Assembly: GCF_001816145.1 (NCBI RefSeq)
Contig: NZ_MDZB01000074.1
Location: 62,001 to 126,000 of the forward strand
DNA length: 64,000 nucleotides
Direction of reading: 5' to 3'
From: Hymenobacter lapidarius
GTDB lineage: Bacteria; Bacteroidota; Bacteroidia; Cytophagales; Hymenobacteraceae
Shown here: positions 49,707 to 58,141 of the stretch, piece after piece
Position numbering within the stretch: the stretch's first letter is position 1
Layout: each line of letters starts with the position of its first letter
The notes under the pieces: generated by a model
What the model was told of the DNA's origin: nothing
The model's database searches: none
The model's input: the letters and a program-made list of their open reading frames with translations, nothing else
Program-made: the position numbers and the translations under genes

Positions 49707-51004
49707 TAGGCCACGCGGGGTTGTTGCACCAGGCGGCTGCCAATGGCACAGTGCAAGCAGCGGCGCGGGACGCAGTAGCCTTTATGCAGCGCCAGTAAGC
49801 CCTGCGAGTCGGCGGCCGTGCGGTGCGTGAAGCCCAGCGTTTCGTACACGTCGGTGTACTGGTTGTGCTCAGCCGGAAGCTCGTTCAGCAAGGCCAGGCT
49901 GCTTTCAACCAACGCGGGCTGGCCCACGTGGCGGGCGTAGGCCACCCGCAGCGGCACCACCACGTTGGTGATGAGCAAGGCTATGCTGGTTTTGCCCAGG
50001 GCGGGCACTTTGCCGGCCCGCCCGGGCCGAAAGTGGGTGCGCCAGTATTGCGGCGCCGGCGCCTGAAAAAACTCAGTGAGTGCGGTGGTGCTGGCCGCCG
50101 TTAGCAGCGCATCAAACAAAGCGGGCCGGGCGTGCAGCAACCCCACCAATTGCCCCAGCCGTACCGGCGGGAAATTAGCCGGCCGCAGCCGCAGGTAGTT
50201 CCACTCGTGCACCCGCAGGGCCGTAGGGGCCAGGCCGTACTTGTGGCACAGAAAATCGTATTCGCGCTTCAGGTCCTGGATGTAGTCATCGGCGATGGTC
50301 TCCTCATTATCAGCCAGAAAACCAGCCTGCCCGAAGAGCAGTGCCTCCAGCTGGCGCTGGTGGTGTCGGTGCCGCCGCAGCACTGCCAGCGGCACTGCCT
50401 TGGCCAGCCGCGCCAGCGGTTCGCTGTTTTTCTGGAAGCCAAAAGCGGCCATCAGCGCGTGGTAGGCTGTGGCTTCCCAGTCCTGTCCCAAGTGCTGGTG
50501 CAGGGCCGCGACGACGTCGGCCTTGCCTTCCACGCGCTCCAGCAGGGCGCGCTCCGTCATCATAGTTTTGGTAATTTCCGGTACCAGGCTGAGCAGGGAC
50601 GCGCAGGGCAACGGTGCGGCGGCGGGGGCATCTACCAGGGCCTGGTAGCGGGCCAGCAGCTCGGGCAGGAGGCGCGGCTGCAGGGCCAGGGCAGGAATCA
50701 GGCTGCCGTTGGTGCGGGCCACGTCCGCGTCGTGGCTGCCCACCACGTGCAAGATTACCTGGTCGTACTTAAGGTCGGTTTGGTGGTTGTGCCGGGCCCA
50801 GTCGGAGGCGCGCAGGTGGATTTCCACGGCGCCGTTCCACTCCACGTCGCCCACGCGCAGCCGGGCGTTCAGGAAGTCGGGCCCGGCGTCGGCGTTGCGC
50901 TGGCCGGGGCGCAGCACCTGGATTTCCTCGCCAGCAGCCGTGCGCAGGTCAGCCTTATCGAAGTACTGGTGCTGCCAGACGTAATGGAGGAAATCTTCGC
51001 GCAT
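49706..51004 (-). CDS. DUF2851 family protein
   Basis: 432 residues. DUF2851 is a Bacteroidota-centred family of unknown function; the start MREDFLHYVWQHQYFDKADL and the block GPDFLNARLRVGDVEWNGAVEIHL are its hallmarks and recall a nuclease-like fold (Asp and Glu-x-His), which is my inference. Near the end is a Cys cluster KGYCVPRRCLHCAIG (CxxxxCxxC) that may bind zinc. First gene of a two-gene unit, coupled by TAATG to the membrane protein. A -7 box lies 5 bases before the start codon. Confidence 0.85.
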   Translation of the reverse strand: MREDFLHYVWQHQYFDKADLRTAAGEEIQVLRPGQRNADAGPDFLNARLRVGDVEWNGAVEIHLRASDWARHNHQTDLKYDQVILHVVGSHDADVARTNGSLIPALALQPRLLPELLARYQALVDAPAAAPLPCASLLSLVPEITKTMMTERALLERVEGKADVVAALHQHLGQDWEATAYHALMAAFGFQKNSEPLARLAKAVPLAVLRRHRHHQRQLEALLFGQAGFLADNEETIADDYIQDLKREYDFLCHKYGLAPTALRVHEWNYLRLRPANFPPVRLGQLVGLLHARPALFDALLTAASTTALTEFFQAPAPQYWRTHFRPGRAGKVPALGKTSIALLITNVVVPLRVAYARHVGQPALVESSLALLNELPAEHNQYTDVYETLGFTHRTAADSQGLLALHKGYCVPRRCLHCAIGSRLVQQPRVA

Positions 51005-51009
51005 GAGGA

Positions 51010-51017
51010 CAAATGTA
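51010..51017 (-). promoter_or_regulatory. -7 promoter box TACATTTG for the DUF2851 gene
   Basis: Exact TAnnTTTG on the minus strand, 5 bases before the ATG and directly after the lolA terminator; predicts a near-leaderless mRNA. Confidence 0.55.
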
Positions 51018-51018
51018 A

Positions 51019-51048
51019 AACGGCCCGCCTCTTTCGAAGCGGGCCGTT
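51019..51048 (-). terminator. rho-independent terminator of lolA
   Basis: AACGGCCCGC / GCGGGCCGTT, perfect 10-bp stem; minus strand continues TTTACATTTG, 26 bases after the lolA stop. Confidence 0.8.
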
Positions 51049-51073
51049 CCCTAAAGTTGAGATTTTCGGGCTA

Positions 51074-51718
51074 CTAGCGCAGGTCTACCACCTTTACACC
51101 TTTGTACTTAGCCTTGTCAAAAGCAAAGGTGCTGGCATCGACGGGCGGGTTGGGCTGGAACTTCCGGATGAGGAAGGTGTACTGGTTGCCGTTCTTCTTG
51201 AACATCTGCCAACTCTTAACTGAAGCGTCCTTTTTGCGCACTTTCAGCCGCACCTTAAACACGTCATTCTGGCGGTTTTCGGGCGAAAGCTCGATTATGT
51301 CAATGGCTTCGCCGCCCTCCTGCACCTGCTGCACATAGGAGTACTTGTACCCCTTTTTATACATGGTATAAATCTGGGAAGGCGACATATCCTGCGAGTC
51401 CGGGTCGGAGTCGGAGATGTTCACCTCGTTCTCGTTTTTCAAATACGTCCAAGTGGTTTTGCCATCGTTGATGACCTCCTGACCGCTGATTTTGAGCCGA
51501 AATTTCTGGCCGCTCACCGTGATGTCGCCGTTGATGTTCTGTTTCACTTTAGCGCTGGGGTTTTCCAGCGTCTGGGTAAAGGTGGCCTGAAATGCTTGAA
51601 GCGCCTGGTACTTGGCGCTCATTTGGTCAAGAATTTTGCCTGCTTTGGGGTCCTGCTGGGCAGCGGCGGGCAATGTCAACGAAGCCGCGAGCAAGAACAG
51701 GGAGAATGATTTCTTCAT
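51074..51718 (-). CDS. LolA-like outer-membrane lipoprotein carrier
   Basis: 214 residues with a signal peptide (MKKSFSLFLLAASLTLPAAAQ). Periplasmic half-barrel that carries lipoproteins from the Lol ABC transporter to the outer membrane. Family pattern: ILDQMSAKYQALQAFQATFTQTLENP at the start, GDITVSGQKFRLKISGQEVINDGKTTWTYLK, and the end NPPVDASTFAFDKAKYKGVKVVDLR. The sequence is of the divergent Bacteroidota LolA-like group. Downstream of ftsK, as in many members of the phylum, but with its own putative promoter. Confidence 0.9.
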   Translation of the reverse strand: MKKSFSLFLLAASLTLPAAAQQDPKAGKILDQMSAKYQALQAFQATFTQTLENPSAKVKQNINGDITVSGQKFRLKISGQEVINDGKTTWTYLKNENEVNISDSDPDSQDMSPSQIYTMYKKGYKYSYVQQVQEGGEAIDIIELSPENRQNDVFKVRLKVRKKDASVKSWQMFKKNGNQYTFLIRKFQPNPPVDASTFAFDKAKYKGVKVVDLR

Positions 51719-51823
51719 TATTAAGGAGTAAGAACTGAAGCGGGAGTACTACGCTTCGATGGCCTGATACGGATTTGGTATAACAAACGACCGGCCAAAG
51801 TGCTACTTCCACCCCATTACAGG

Positions 51824-51831
51824 CAAAAATA
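51824..51831 (-). promoter_or_regulatory. putative -7 box TATTTTTG for lolA
   Basis: Exact TAnnTTTG on the minus strand, 105 bases upstream of the lolA start, after the ftsK hairpin. Confidence 0.45.
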
Positions 51832-51842
51832 GTTAGCAAGGA

Positions 51843-51872
51843 GCCTGCCGAATGGTACAGTATTCGGCAGGC
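51843..51872 (-). terminator. hairpin after ftsK
   Basis: GCCTGCCGAAT / ATTCGGCAGGC, perfect 11-bp stem with 8-base loop, 8 bases past the ftsK stop; no good T-run. Confidence 0.65.
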
Positions 51873-51879
51873 CCCTGCC

Positions 51880-54819
51880 CTATTTGCTCATGGTGCTCAG
51901 CAATTGCTCCAGCTGGTACTCGTCGGGAATGAGCACGTCCCGCGCCTTGCTGCCCTCGAACGGGCCCACGATGCCGGCATGCTGGAGCTGGTCGATGAGG
52001 CGGCCGGCCCGGTTGTAGCCCAGCTTGAGCTTGCGCTGGAGCAGGCTGGTGCTGCCCTGTTGGTGCAGCACGATGCAGCGGGCGGCTTCCTCGAACATGG
52101 CGTCGCGCTCGGTGGGGTCCATGTCCTCGTTGCCGCTGCCGGCGTCACCGTCGGCGCCGGCCACTTCGGGCAGCATATAGGCGTCGGAGTAGCCCTGCTG
52201 CCCGCCGATGAAGTCGCAGACGCGGTCCACCTCGGGTGTGTCGATAAAGGCGCACTGCACCCGAATCAAGTCGGAACCCGCCGAGAACAACATGTCGCCC
52301 TGGCCGATGAGCTGGTCGGCGCCGCCGGTATCCAGGATGGTGCGCGAGTCTATCTTGCTCGTCACTTTAAAGGAAATCCGGCACGGGAAGTTGGCCTTGA
52401 TGATGCCGGTAATCACGTTCACCGACGGGCGCTGGGTGGCCACAATGAGGTGGATGCCAATGGCGCGGGCCAGCTGGGCCAGGCGGGCAATGGGGGTTTC
52501 TACCTCCTTGCCGGCCGTCATCATCAGGTCGGCCAGCTCGTCGATGACGAGCACGATGAAGGGCAGGAAGCGGTGGCCTTTTTTGGGGTTGAGGCGCCGC
52601 TCGATGAACTTGGCGTTGTACTCCTTCAGGTTGCGGCAGCCGGCTTCCTTGAGCAGGTCGTAGCGCCGGTCCATCTCCATGCAAAGCGAATTGAGCGTGT
52701 TCACCACCTTCTTCGTGTCCGTGATGATGGCCTCGTCGGTGTCGGGCAGCTTGGCCAGGTAGTGGCGCTCAATCTTGTTGAAGATGCTCAGCTCCACCTT
52801 CTTGGGGTCGACGAGCACGAACTTGAGCTGGGCCGGGTGGCGCTTGTAGAGCAGCGAGGCCAGTATCACGTTCAGGCCCACCGACTTGCCCTGGCCCGTG
52901 GCGCCGGCCATGAGCAGGTGGGGCATCTTGGCCAGGTCGGCCACGAACACCTCGTTGGTGATGGTGCGCCCGAAGGCGATGGGCAAATCCATTTCCGTGC
53001 GGGCGAACTTCTCCGAGCCCAGCACCGAGCGGATGCTCACCATCTCCTTCTTGGCGTTGGGCACCTCGATACCGATGGTGCCCTTGCCCGGGATGGGCGC
53101 GATGATGCGGATGCCCAGCGCGGCCAGGCTCAGGGCGATGTCGTCCTCGAGGGCCTTGATTTTGGAGATGCGCACCCCGGCCTCGGGCACGATTTCGTAG
53201 AGCGTGACCGTGGGCCCGATGGTGGCCTTGATGCTGGCGATGGCGATGCCGTAGTGGCCCAGCGTCTCGACGATGCGGTCCTTGTTGGCCTCGAGTTCTT
53301 CCTTGGTCACCTGGGCCTTGGCCTGGCCGTAGTCGTTGAGCAGCTCCAGGGTCGGGAACTGGAAACGCGAGAGCTCTAGTGTAGGGTCGTAATTGCCCGG
53401 CGGCATGGCGTCGGCGTCCTCGTCGGCCACGGCCGCGATGGCCGCCCCGGCGTTCGGGTCCAGGTCGTCGCGCCCGGGCACGGTGATTTCGAGGGCGCGC
53501 GGCGCCGGCGAGGCGGCCACCAGCGGAGCGGGGGCCGGCAAGTCGCCATCGGCCAAATCGGCCAGCGACAGCGGCGTGGGAATGGTAGAAACCGGCAAGC
53601 TGGGCGCGGCTTCCGGCGTGGGCATTTCGATGGAGAAAGCCGGCCCCGCGGCCAGCAACGGCGCGGCCGCCACTGCCGAGGCCACGGGGGCCAGCGACGC
53701 CGCCGATGCGGCCACGCTCAGGGGCACGCCCGTACTCAGGCGGGGTGCGGGCTCAAATTCCGGCGCTGCGGAATCGTACTCTTCCTCGTCGCCTTCTTCC
53801 TCATCAAGCTGCAGGCTGGGCTTGGTGGCCTGTGCCCCGCCTGCCGCAACCGTGCCGCTGGCGCTTGCCGCCGTGGCCTGCCCTACCGGACTGGCTTTTG
53901 CGGATGGGGTGGCAACCGCTACGGGCGCAAGGGCAGCGGTCTGCTCGGCGGCGAGTTCGGCTTCCAGCTCGGCGTCTTCCTCGGGGTCGTCTTCGGTGCC
54001 GAGGCGGCGGAAACTAGCGAGGTTGATGCTCGTGACATTGAAAAAGAACACCACGAACGATATCAAGGCAAATGCCAGCAGCAGCACCGTGCCCCAGCCA
54101 ATGAGGCTGTCAAGCCAGGAGGCGGCTTCAAAACCCACGCCGCCACATAGAAAGTCGAGCCGGTGCGCCAGGGCCGGGTCGGCACCCGGCATGGCCAGCG
54201 ATACCACCACGTAGCCCAGCAGAATGCTCAGCCAGGCCATGGTGAACAGGCCCAGCGCCAGCACGTAGCTAACGGAGCCCTTGGTGGTTCGGAATACAAT
54301 CTTGTACCCGAGAAAGAACACGATGGGAATGAGCGCAAACGAGGCGATGCCGAACAGCTTATGAATGAACAGCTGGGCGGCCCAGGCCCCCAGCAGACCC
54401 AGCCAGTTGCCCGACTCCTGCCCAGCTTCCTTGAGCGGCATACTGCTGAGGCCGGCTACCACGCTCTGGTCGGCGTGGCCCGTGAACAGGTAGGAGGTGA
54501 ACGCAATGGTGAGGTACAAGCTGCCCAGGAGCAGCCCGAACCCAATGAAAAGGTGAAAGCGGCGGTCACGCAGCAGTGCCAGCGCGTTGCTCACGCCCAG
54601 CAGGGGTCCGCGCGGGGCGCGGGGCGGCTTAGGAACGGCGGGTGCTACGCGGGCGGATTTGGGCACGTTGGTGGCGGCAGCGCGGGGCTCGGGGCGCATC
54701 AGAGCTGGTTCCGGGGCCGGGCTGTTGGGGCGCGGCTCGTTGCGCCGGGGTTGGCGGGGGTCGGCGGGCCGGTTGGCAGGAGTGCCGGAGGAGGGGTTTT
54801 TATAACGATTATCTGCCAT
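51880..54819 (-). CDS. ftsK: DNA translocase FtsK/SpoIIIE
   Basis: 979 residues. Septum-located motor that moves chromosome ends and activates XerCD recombination at division. N-terminal basic/Pro region, then four to five helices (about 78-270), a long Ala/Pro/acidic linker (about 275-480), and the RecA-like motor: Walker A in LMAGATGQGKSVGLNV, Walker B in FIVLVIDELADLMM. The C-terminal gamma winged helix (CIVLHQQGSTSLLQRKLKLGYNRAGRLIDQL in pieces) reads KOPS-type sequences. The length is normal for the phylum. xerD lies nearby on the same strand. A TAGATTTG box lies 19 bases upstream. Confidence 0.97.
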   Translation of the reverse strand: MADNRYKNPSSGTPANRPADPRQPRRNEPRPNSPAPEPALMRPEPRAAATNVPKSARVAPAVPKPPRAPRGPLLGVSNALALLRDRRFHLFIGFGLLLGSLYLTIAFTSYLFTGHADQSVVAGLSSMPLKEAGQESGNWLGLLGAWAAQLFIHKLFGIASFALIPIVFFLGYKIVFRTTKGSVSYVLALGLFTMAWLSILLGYVVVSLAMPGADPALAHRLDFLCGGVGFEAASWLDSLIGWGTVLLLAFALISFVVFFFNVTSINLASFRRLGTEDDPEEDAELEAELAAEQTAALAPVAVATPSAKASPVGQATAASASGTVAAGGAQATKPSLQLDEEEGDEEEYDSAAPEFEPAPRLSTGVPLSVAASAASLAPVASAVAAAPLLAAGPAFSIEMPTPEAAPSLPVSTIPTPLSLADLADGDLPAPAPLVAASPAPRALEITVPGRDDLDPNAGAAIAAVADEDADAMPPGNYDPTLELSRFQFPTLELLNDYGQAKAQVTKEELEANKDRIVETLGHYGIAIASIKATIGPTVTLYEIVPEAGVRISKIKALEDDIALSLAALGIRIIAPIPGKGTIGIEVPNAKKEMVSIRSVLGSEKFARTEMDLPIAFGRTITNEVFVADLAKMPHLLMAGATGQGKSVGLNVILASLLYKRHPAQLKFVLVDPKKVELSIFNKIERHYLAKLPDTDEAIITDTKKVVNTLNSLCMEMDRRYDLLKEAGCRNLKEYNAKFIERRLNPKKGHRFLPFIVLVIDELADLMMTAGKEVETPIARLAQLARAIGIHLIVATQRPSVNVITGIIKANFPCRISFKVTSKIDSRTILDTGGADQLIGQGDMLFSAGSDLIRVQCAFIDTPEVDRVCDFIGGQQGYSDAYMLPEVAGADGDAGSGNEDMDPTERDAMFEEAARCIVLHQQGSTSLLQRKLKLGYNRAGRLIDQLQHAGIVGPFEGSKARDVLIPDEYQLEQLLSTMSK

Positions 54820-54838
54820 TCTACGGAAGCATAAAGGC

Positions 54839-54846
54839 CAAATCTA
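54839..54846 (-). promoter_or_regulatory. -7 promoter box TAGATTTG for ftsK
   Basis: Exact TAnnTTTG on the minus strand, 19 bases before the ftsK ATG. Confidence 0.5.
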
Positions 54847-54983
54847 AGCATTTCACGGCGGTTTTTAGCGCGGCGCGGCACTGCGCACACGGCCTGGCTG
54901 AGCGGCACGAGGCGCAGGGCGTATTAAAAAGCAGTAGCTTACCGCGGTGCTTCTATCTTGTGCCCGCTTTTTCTACTCCCGCT

Positions 54984-55426
54984 ATGCTCCCTCATTTACT
55001 GCGCCGCCTGGACGGCAGCACGTTTTGCTCCCACAATTTTGACGAAGCCAACAATTGGCTACTCGTGACCTGGAAAGGATTCGTTGGCGTCCAGGACGCG
55101 GAGCGCGGCGCGCAGGAAGCGTTGAGGATCCTGCAGCTTTGCCACGTGCCCTACCTGCTCAACGACAACAGCCAAGTGGCCGGCCCCTGGTTCGATTCGG
55201 TGGAGTGGCTGGAACGGGTGTGGGCCCCGCAAGCCGCCCGCCTCGGCCTGCGCTGCGTGGCCCACGTGCTACAGGCCGACGCTAACGCCGAGCTGGCCCT
55301 GACGGCCAACCACAACCCCTTCGCCGCCGGTTCGAGTTGCAGCTTTTTTCCACCGTGGCCGAAGCGCAGCGCTGGCTACGGGAAGTGCAGCAGCACGCGG
55401 CCCAAACCGGCCCAAACGTCACTTAG
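54984..55426 (+). pseudogene. small STAS/SpoIIAA-like protein, 1-base frameshift
   Basis: ATG 54984 opens MLPHLLRRLDGSTFCSHNFDEANNWL; the middle (WKGFVGVQDAERGAQEALRILQL, NDNSQVAGPWFDSVEWLERVW) looks like the SpoIIAA/STAS-like small proteins common in Hymenobacter. After NPFA the frame breaks at about 55328 and continues in the next frame as RFELQLFSTVAEAQRWLREVQQ, the usual family end, to the stop at 55424. One missing C explains it. About 147 residues if restored. The 3' end overlaps xerD by 4 bases, tail to tail. A sequencing error is likely. Confidence 0.7.
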
Positions 55427-56322
55427 CTGCGCGGGTGGAACTCGGTGATGACCTGGCGCAGGTAATCCCGGTCGAGGTGGGTATAAATTTCGGTGGTGGT
55501 GATGCTGGCATGGCCCAGCATCTCCTGTACGGCCCGCAAGTCGGCCCCGCCCTCAATGAGGTGGGTGGCAAACGAGTGGCGCAAGGTGTGCGGGCTGATG
55601 GTTTTGCGCAGGCCCGCCTGCTCGGCCAGCTTTTTGAGGGTGGTGAACACGGTGATGCGCGAGAGCGGGCGCCCCCGCTGGCTCAGAAACACCACGTCTT
55701 CGGCGCCGGGCTTAATGTCGAGGTGCCCGCGCACGCCGCTCAGGTAAAAGTTGAGGTGCTTCAGGGCTTCCCGACCAATGGGCACCAGCCGCTCCTTGTT
55801 GCCCTTGCCCACCACTTTCACAAAACCCTGCTCGGCGTAAATGTTGGAGAGGCGCAGGTCGCACAGCTCGCTCACGCGCAGGCCGGAGGAGTACAGCACC
55901 TCCAGCAGCGCCCGCGCCCGCAGGCCTTCGTCGGTGCTCAGGTCAATGGCAGCCAGCAGCTGCTCCACTTCGGGGTAGCTGAGGGTATCGGGCAGGTGGC
56001 GGCCGGTTTTGGGCGCTTCCAGGGTATCAGTGGGGTCCAGCTTCAGCAGGTCTTCCATGATGAGGAAGTTGTAGAACGCCTTGAGCCCCGACAGCGTGCG
56101 CGCCTGGGAAGTGGCGCCCAGCCCCAGCCCCTGCAGCGTGGCCAGAAAGTCCCGCAACACGGCCGTGCTTACTTGCGTGGGCCCAGCGTGCACCTGCGCC
56201 AACACCAGAAACTGCTGCAGCTTGGTGACATCGCGCACATACGCCTCCACCGAGTTTGGCGAAAGCGACTTTTCGAGCCGCAGGTACCCGTCGAATTGTT
56301 TAATTGCCTGGGGCCAGGTCAT
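55423..56322 (-). CDS. xerD: tyrosine recombinase XerD
   Basis: 299 residues, the size of host XerC/XerD rather than of phage integrases. Resolves chromosome dimers at dif with its partner, under FtsK control. N-terminal SAM-like core-binding domain 1-100, catalytic domain after it. Catalytic residues: Arg149 (SGLRVSEL), Lys173 (VGKGNKER), His245 and Arg248 (HTLRHSFATHL), His271 (GHASITTTEIYTHL) and Tyr280. The C-terminus DYLRQVITEFHPRS is the XerD end. Back to back with aroQ, a frequent arrangement in Bacteroidota. Confidence 0.95.
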   Translation of the reverse strand: MTWPQAIKQFDGYLRLEKSLSPNSVEAYVRDVTKLQQFLVLAQVHAGPTQVSTAVLRDFLATLQGLGLGATSQARTLSGLKAFYNFLIMEDLLKLDPTDTLEAPKTGRHLPDTLSYPEVEQLLAAIDLSTDEGLRARALLEVLYSSGLRVSELCDLRLSNIYAEQGFVKVVGKGNKERLVPIGREALKHLNFYLSGVRGHLDIKPGAEDVVFLSQRGRPLSRITVFTTLKKLAEQAGLRKTISPHTLRHSFATHLIEGGADLRAVQEMLGHASITTTEIYTHLDRDYLRQVITEFHPRS

Positions 56323-56360
56323 TGTTAATTATGAATTGGGAGTTATGAAGCCGCCTCAAA

Positions 56361-56475
56361 GAACGGCATGCTGAGCGGAGCCGAGGCATCTCACGTGTGG
56401 TAGTAACTCAATCCTTCAAACGGTTTTGATTACTTCCCCGAGCGAGATGCTTCGGCTCCGCTCAGCATGACGTTC
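56361..56475. repeat. dispersed palindromic repeat, family A (copy 6)
   Basis: GAACGGCATGCTGAGCGGAG mirrors CTCCGCTCAGCATGACGTTC, with CCGAGGCATCTCAC / GAGATGCTTCGG inside and a centre of about 40 bases. It fills the xerD-aroQ divergent space. Confidence 0.85.
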
Positions 56476-56501
56476 TTTTGTGGATTCACACTTCCACCAC
56501 C

Positions 56502-56948
56502 ATGAACATTCTCATCCTCAACGGCCCTAACCTGAACCTGCTGGGGCGACGCGAGCCCGGCATTTACGGTACCCGCTCCTTCGACGATTTTTTTCCGGAG
56601 CTGAAAGCCGCCTTTCCCGCGCTCACGCTCACCACCTTCCAGTCCAACCACGAGGGCGAAATCCTCGACAAGCTCCACGAAATTGGGTTCACGCACCACG
56701 GCATTGTGCTCAATGCCGGCGGTTACACCCACACCAGCGTGGCCCTGGCCGATGCCGTGGCTGCCATTGCCACGCCCGTGGTAGAAGTGCACCTGAGCAA
56801 CTTGGCGGCCCGCGAGAAATTCCGCCAGAAAAGCCTGTTTGGGGGGCACTGCGCGGGCAGCATCAGCGGGTTTGGGCTCGAAAGCTACCGCCTGGCCCTG
56901 CAGTGGTTCGTAAATCAACAGCCGAAGCGCGTCGGATTTCGGGTCTGA
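56502..56948 (+). CDS. aroQ: 3-dehydroquinate dehydratase, type II
   Basis: 148 residues from ATG 56502 (MNILILNGPNLNLLGRREPGIYG). Third step of the shikimate path, dodecameric in the family. NGPNLNLLG, the catalytic Tyr in GIYGTRSF, NAGGYTHTSVALADA (substrate Asn), EVHLSN with the catalytic His, and REKFRQKSLF give a full set. The length is typical. The stop is 17 bases before the next gene; no other aro gene is in the window. Confidence 0.97.
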   Translation: MNILILNGPNLNLLGRREPGIYGTRSFDDFFPELKAAFPALTLTTFQSNHEGEILDKLHEIGFTHHGIVLNAGGYTHTSVALADAVAAIATPVVEVHLSNLAAREKFRQKSLFGGHCAGSISGFGLESYRLALQWFVNQQPKRVGFRV

Positions 56949-56965
56949 TTCCGACCTTTACGCTT

Positions 56966-58033
56966 ATGTATACCTTCAACCCAGGCCCCTCGGCCGTGTA
57001 CCCCGCCGTTCGCCAGTACCTGACCGATGCTTTTGATGAAGGCTGGCTCTCGGCGCCGCACCGGAGCGAAAAAGTGACGAGCCTGGTGCGGCAGGCCGTA
57101 ACCGACCTCAAAACCAAGCTCAACGTCCCGCAGGATTTCACGGTCCTGTTCACCGGCTCTGCCACCGAGTGCTGGGAAATCCTAGCCCAAAGCCTCACGC
57201 CGCGCAAAAGCTTCCACCTCTACAACGGGGATTTTGGGGAGAAGTGGCTGAAGTACGTCCAGGCCCTGCGGCCCGCCAGCACCGGCATCCGCTTCGGCCT
57301 CGACGAACTTCCCGACATCGCCGCCCTCCCCTTCTCGGGCGAGGACACCGACCTGGTGTGTATCACCCAGAACGAAACCAGCACTGCCACCCAGCTCCGC
57401 GAGGGTTTTATCCTGAACCTCTACAACCGCCTGGGCAGCGCCCTGCTGGCCGTGGACGCCACCAGCAGCCTGGGCGGGCTCAACCTGAAATACATCAAAG
57501 CCGACATCTGGTTTGCCTCGGTGCAGAAGTGCTTCGGCCTGCCCGCCGGGTTGGGCATCCTGATTCTGTCGCCGCGGGCGGTGGCCCAGGCGCGCTCCGC
57601 GAACGACCGGGCGCACTACAACGCCCTGCCGGCCATGCTCTCGCAGATGCTCAACTTCCAAACCAACTACACCCCGAACGTGCTTGGCATCTATCTGCTG
57701 AGCCGCGTCCTGGCCGACCGCGAACCCATCAAAACCGTGCACCAGCACCTGGCCGACCGTGCCCAGAAGCTCTACGATTTCTTTGAGCAGGCCACCCCCC
57801 TGCGGCTGCTCATCAGCAACTCGGAGGCCCGTTCCACTACCGTCATTGGCCTGAAAGGCGACGCCGGCACCGTGGAGGAAATCAAGCGCAAAGCCCTGGA
57901 AGCTGGCCTGCACCTGGGCAGTGGTTACGGCCCTCTTAAAGCCACCAGCATCCGCATTGCCAACTTCCCGGCCGTGCCCGATGCCGCTTTTGAGGCCCTG
58001 GTCCAGTTTTTTGCTAAGGAATTCCCAGGATAG
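56966..58033 (+). CDS. class V aminotransferase, phosphoserine aminotransferase-like
   Basis: 355 residues from ATG 56966 (MYTFNPGPSAVYPAVRQYL). PLP-dependent fold type I. FNPGPS start, TGSATECWEI (PLP phosphate), DATSSLGGLNLKYIKADIWFASVQKCFGLPAG in pieces with the PLP Lys in SVQKCFG at about residue 188. Close to SerC-like enzymes of Bacteroidota; alanine-glyoxylate aminotransferase is the alternative. It could work with the hydroxyacid dehydrogenase at 24342 in serine synthesis, but they are far apart, so this is speculation. Right behind aroQ, probably co-transcribed. Confidence 0.88.
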   Translation: MYTFNPGPSAVYPAVRQYLTDAFDEGWLSAPHRSEKVTSLVRQAVTDLKTKLNVPQDFTVLFTGSATECWEILAQSLTPRKSFHLYNGDFGEKWLKYVQALRPASTGIRFGLDELPDIAALPFSGEDTDLVCITQNETSTATQLREGFILNLYNRLGSALLAVDATSSLGGLNLKYIKADIWFASVQKCFGLPAGLGILILSPRAVAQARSANDRAHYNALPAMLSQMLNFQTNYTPNVLGIYLLSRVLADREPIKTVHQHLADRAQKLYDFFEQATPLRLLISNSEARSTTVIGLKGDAGTVEEIKRKALEAGLHLGSGYGPLKATSIRIANFPAVPDAAFEALVQFFAKEFPG

Positions 58034-58140
58034 ATTATCAGCGGTTGGCTGTTAAACATTAGCTGACAGCTAACCGCTGACACGAACAGGACTTGCACAC
58101 AAAAGCTAACAGCTATTCGCTAATGGCTAACAGCTAAACC
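58034..58140. repeat. palindromic spacer (family C, 'GCTAACAGCTAA' type)
   Basis: ATTATCAGCGGTTGGCTGTTAAACATTAGCTGACAGC ... mirrors ... AAAGCTAACAGCTATTCGCTAATGGCTAACAGCTAA; ends 1 base before the rnhA ATG. Confidence 0.7.
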
Positions 58141-58141
58141 A

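Noticed and set aside
51904-53379. 491-residue plus-strand ORF opposite ftsK
   Set aside because: Shadow of the high-GC ftsK gene; the translation is His/Val/Gly-rich with no domain.
55423-56322. Phage integrase and an integrated element
   Set aside because: Size, residues and XerD-type C-terminus fit the host recombinase; no att-like repeat or phage gene is nearby.
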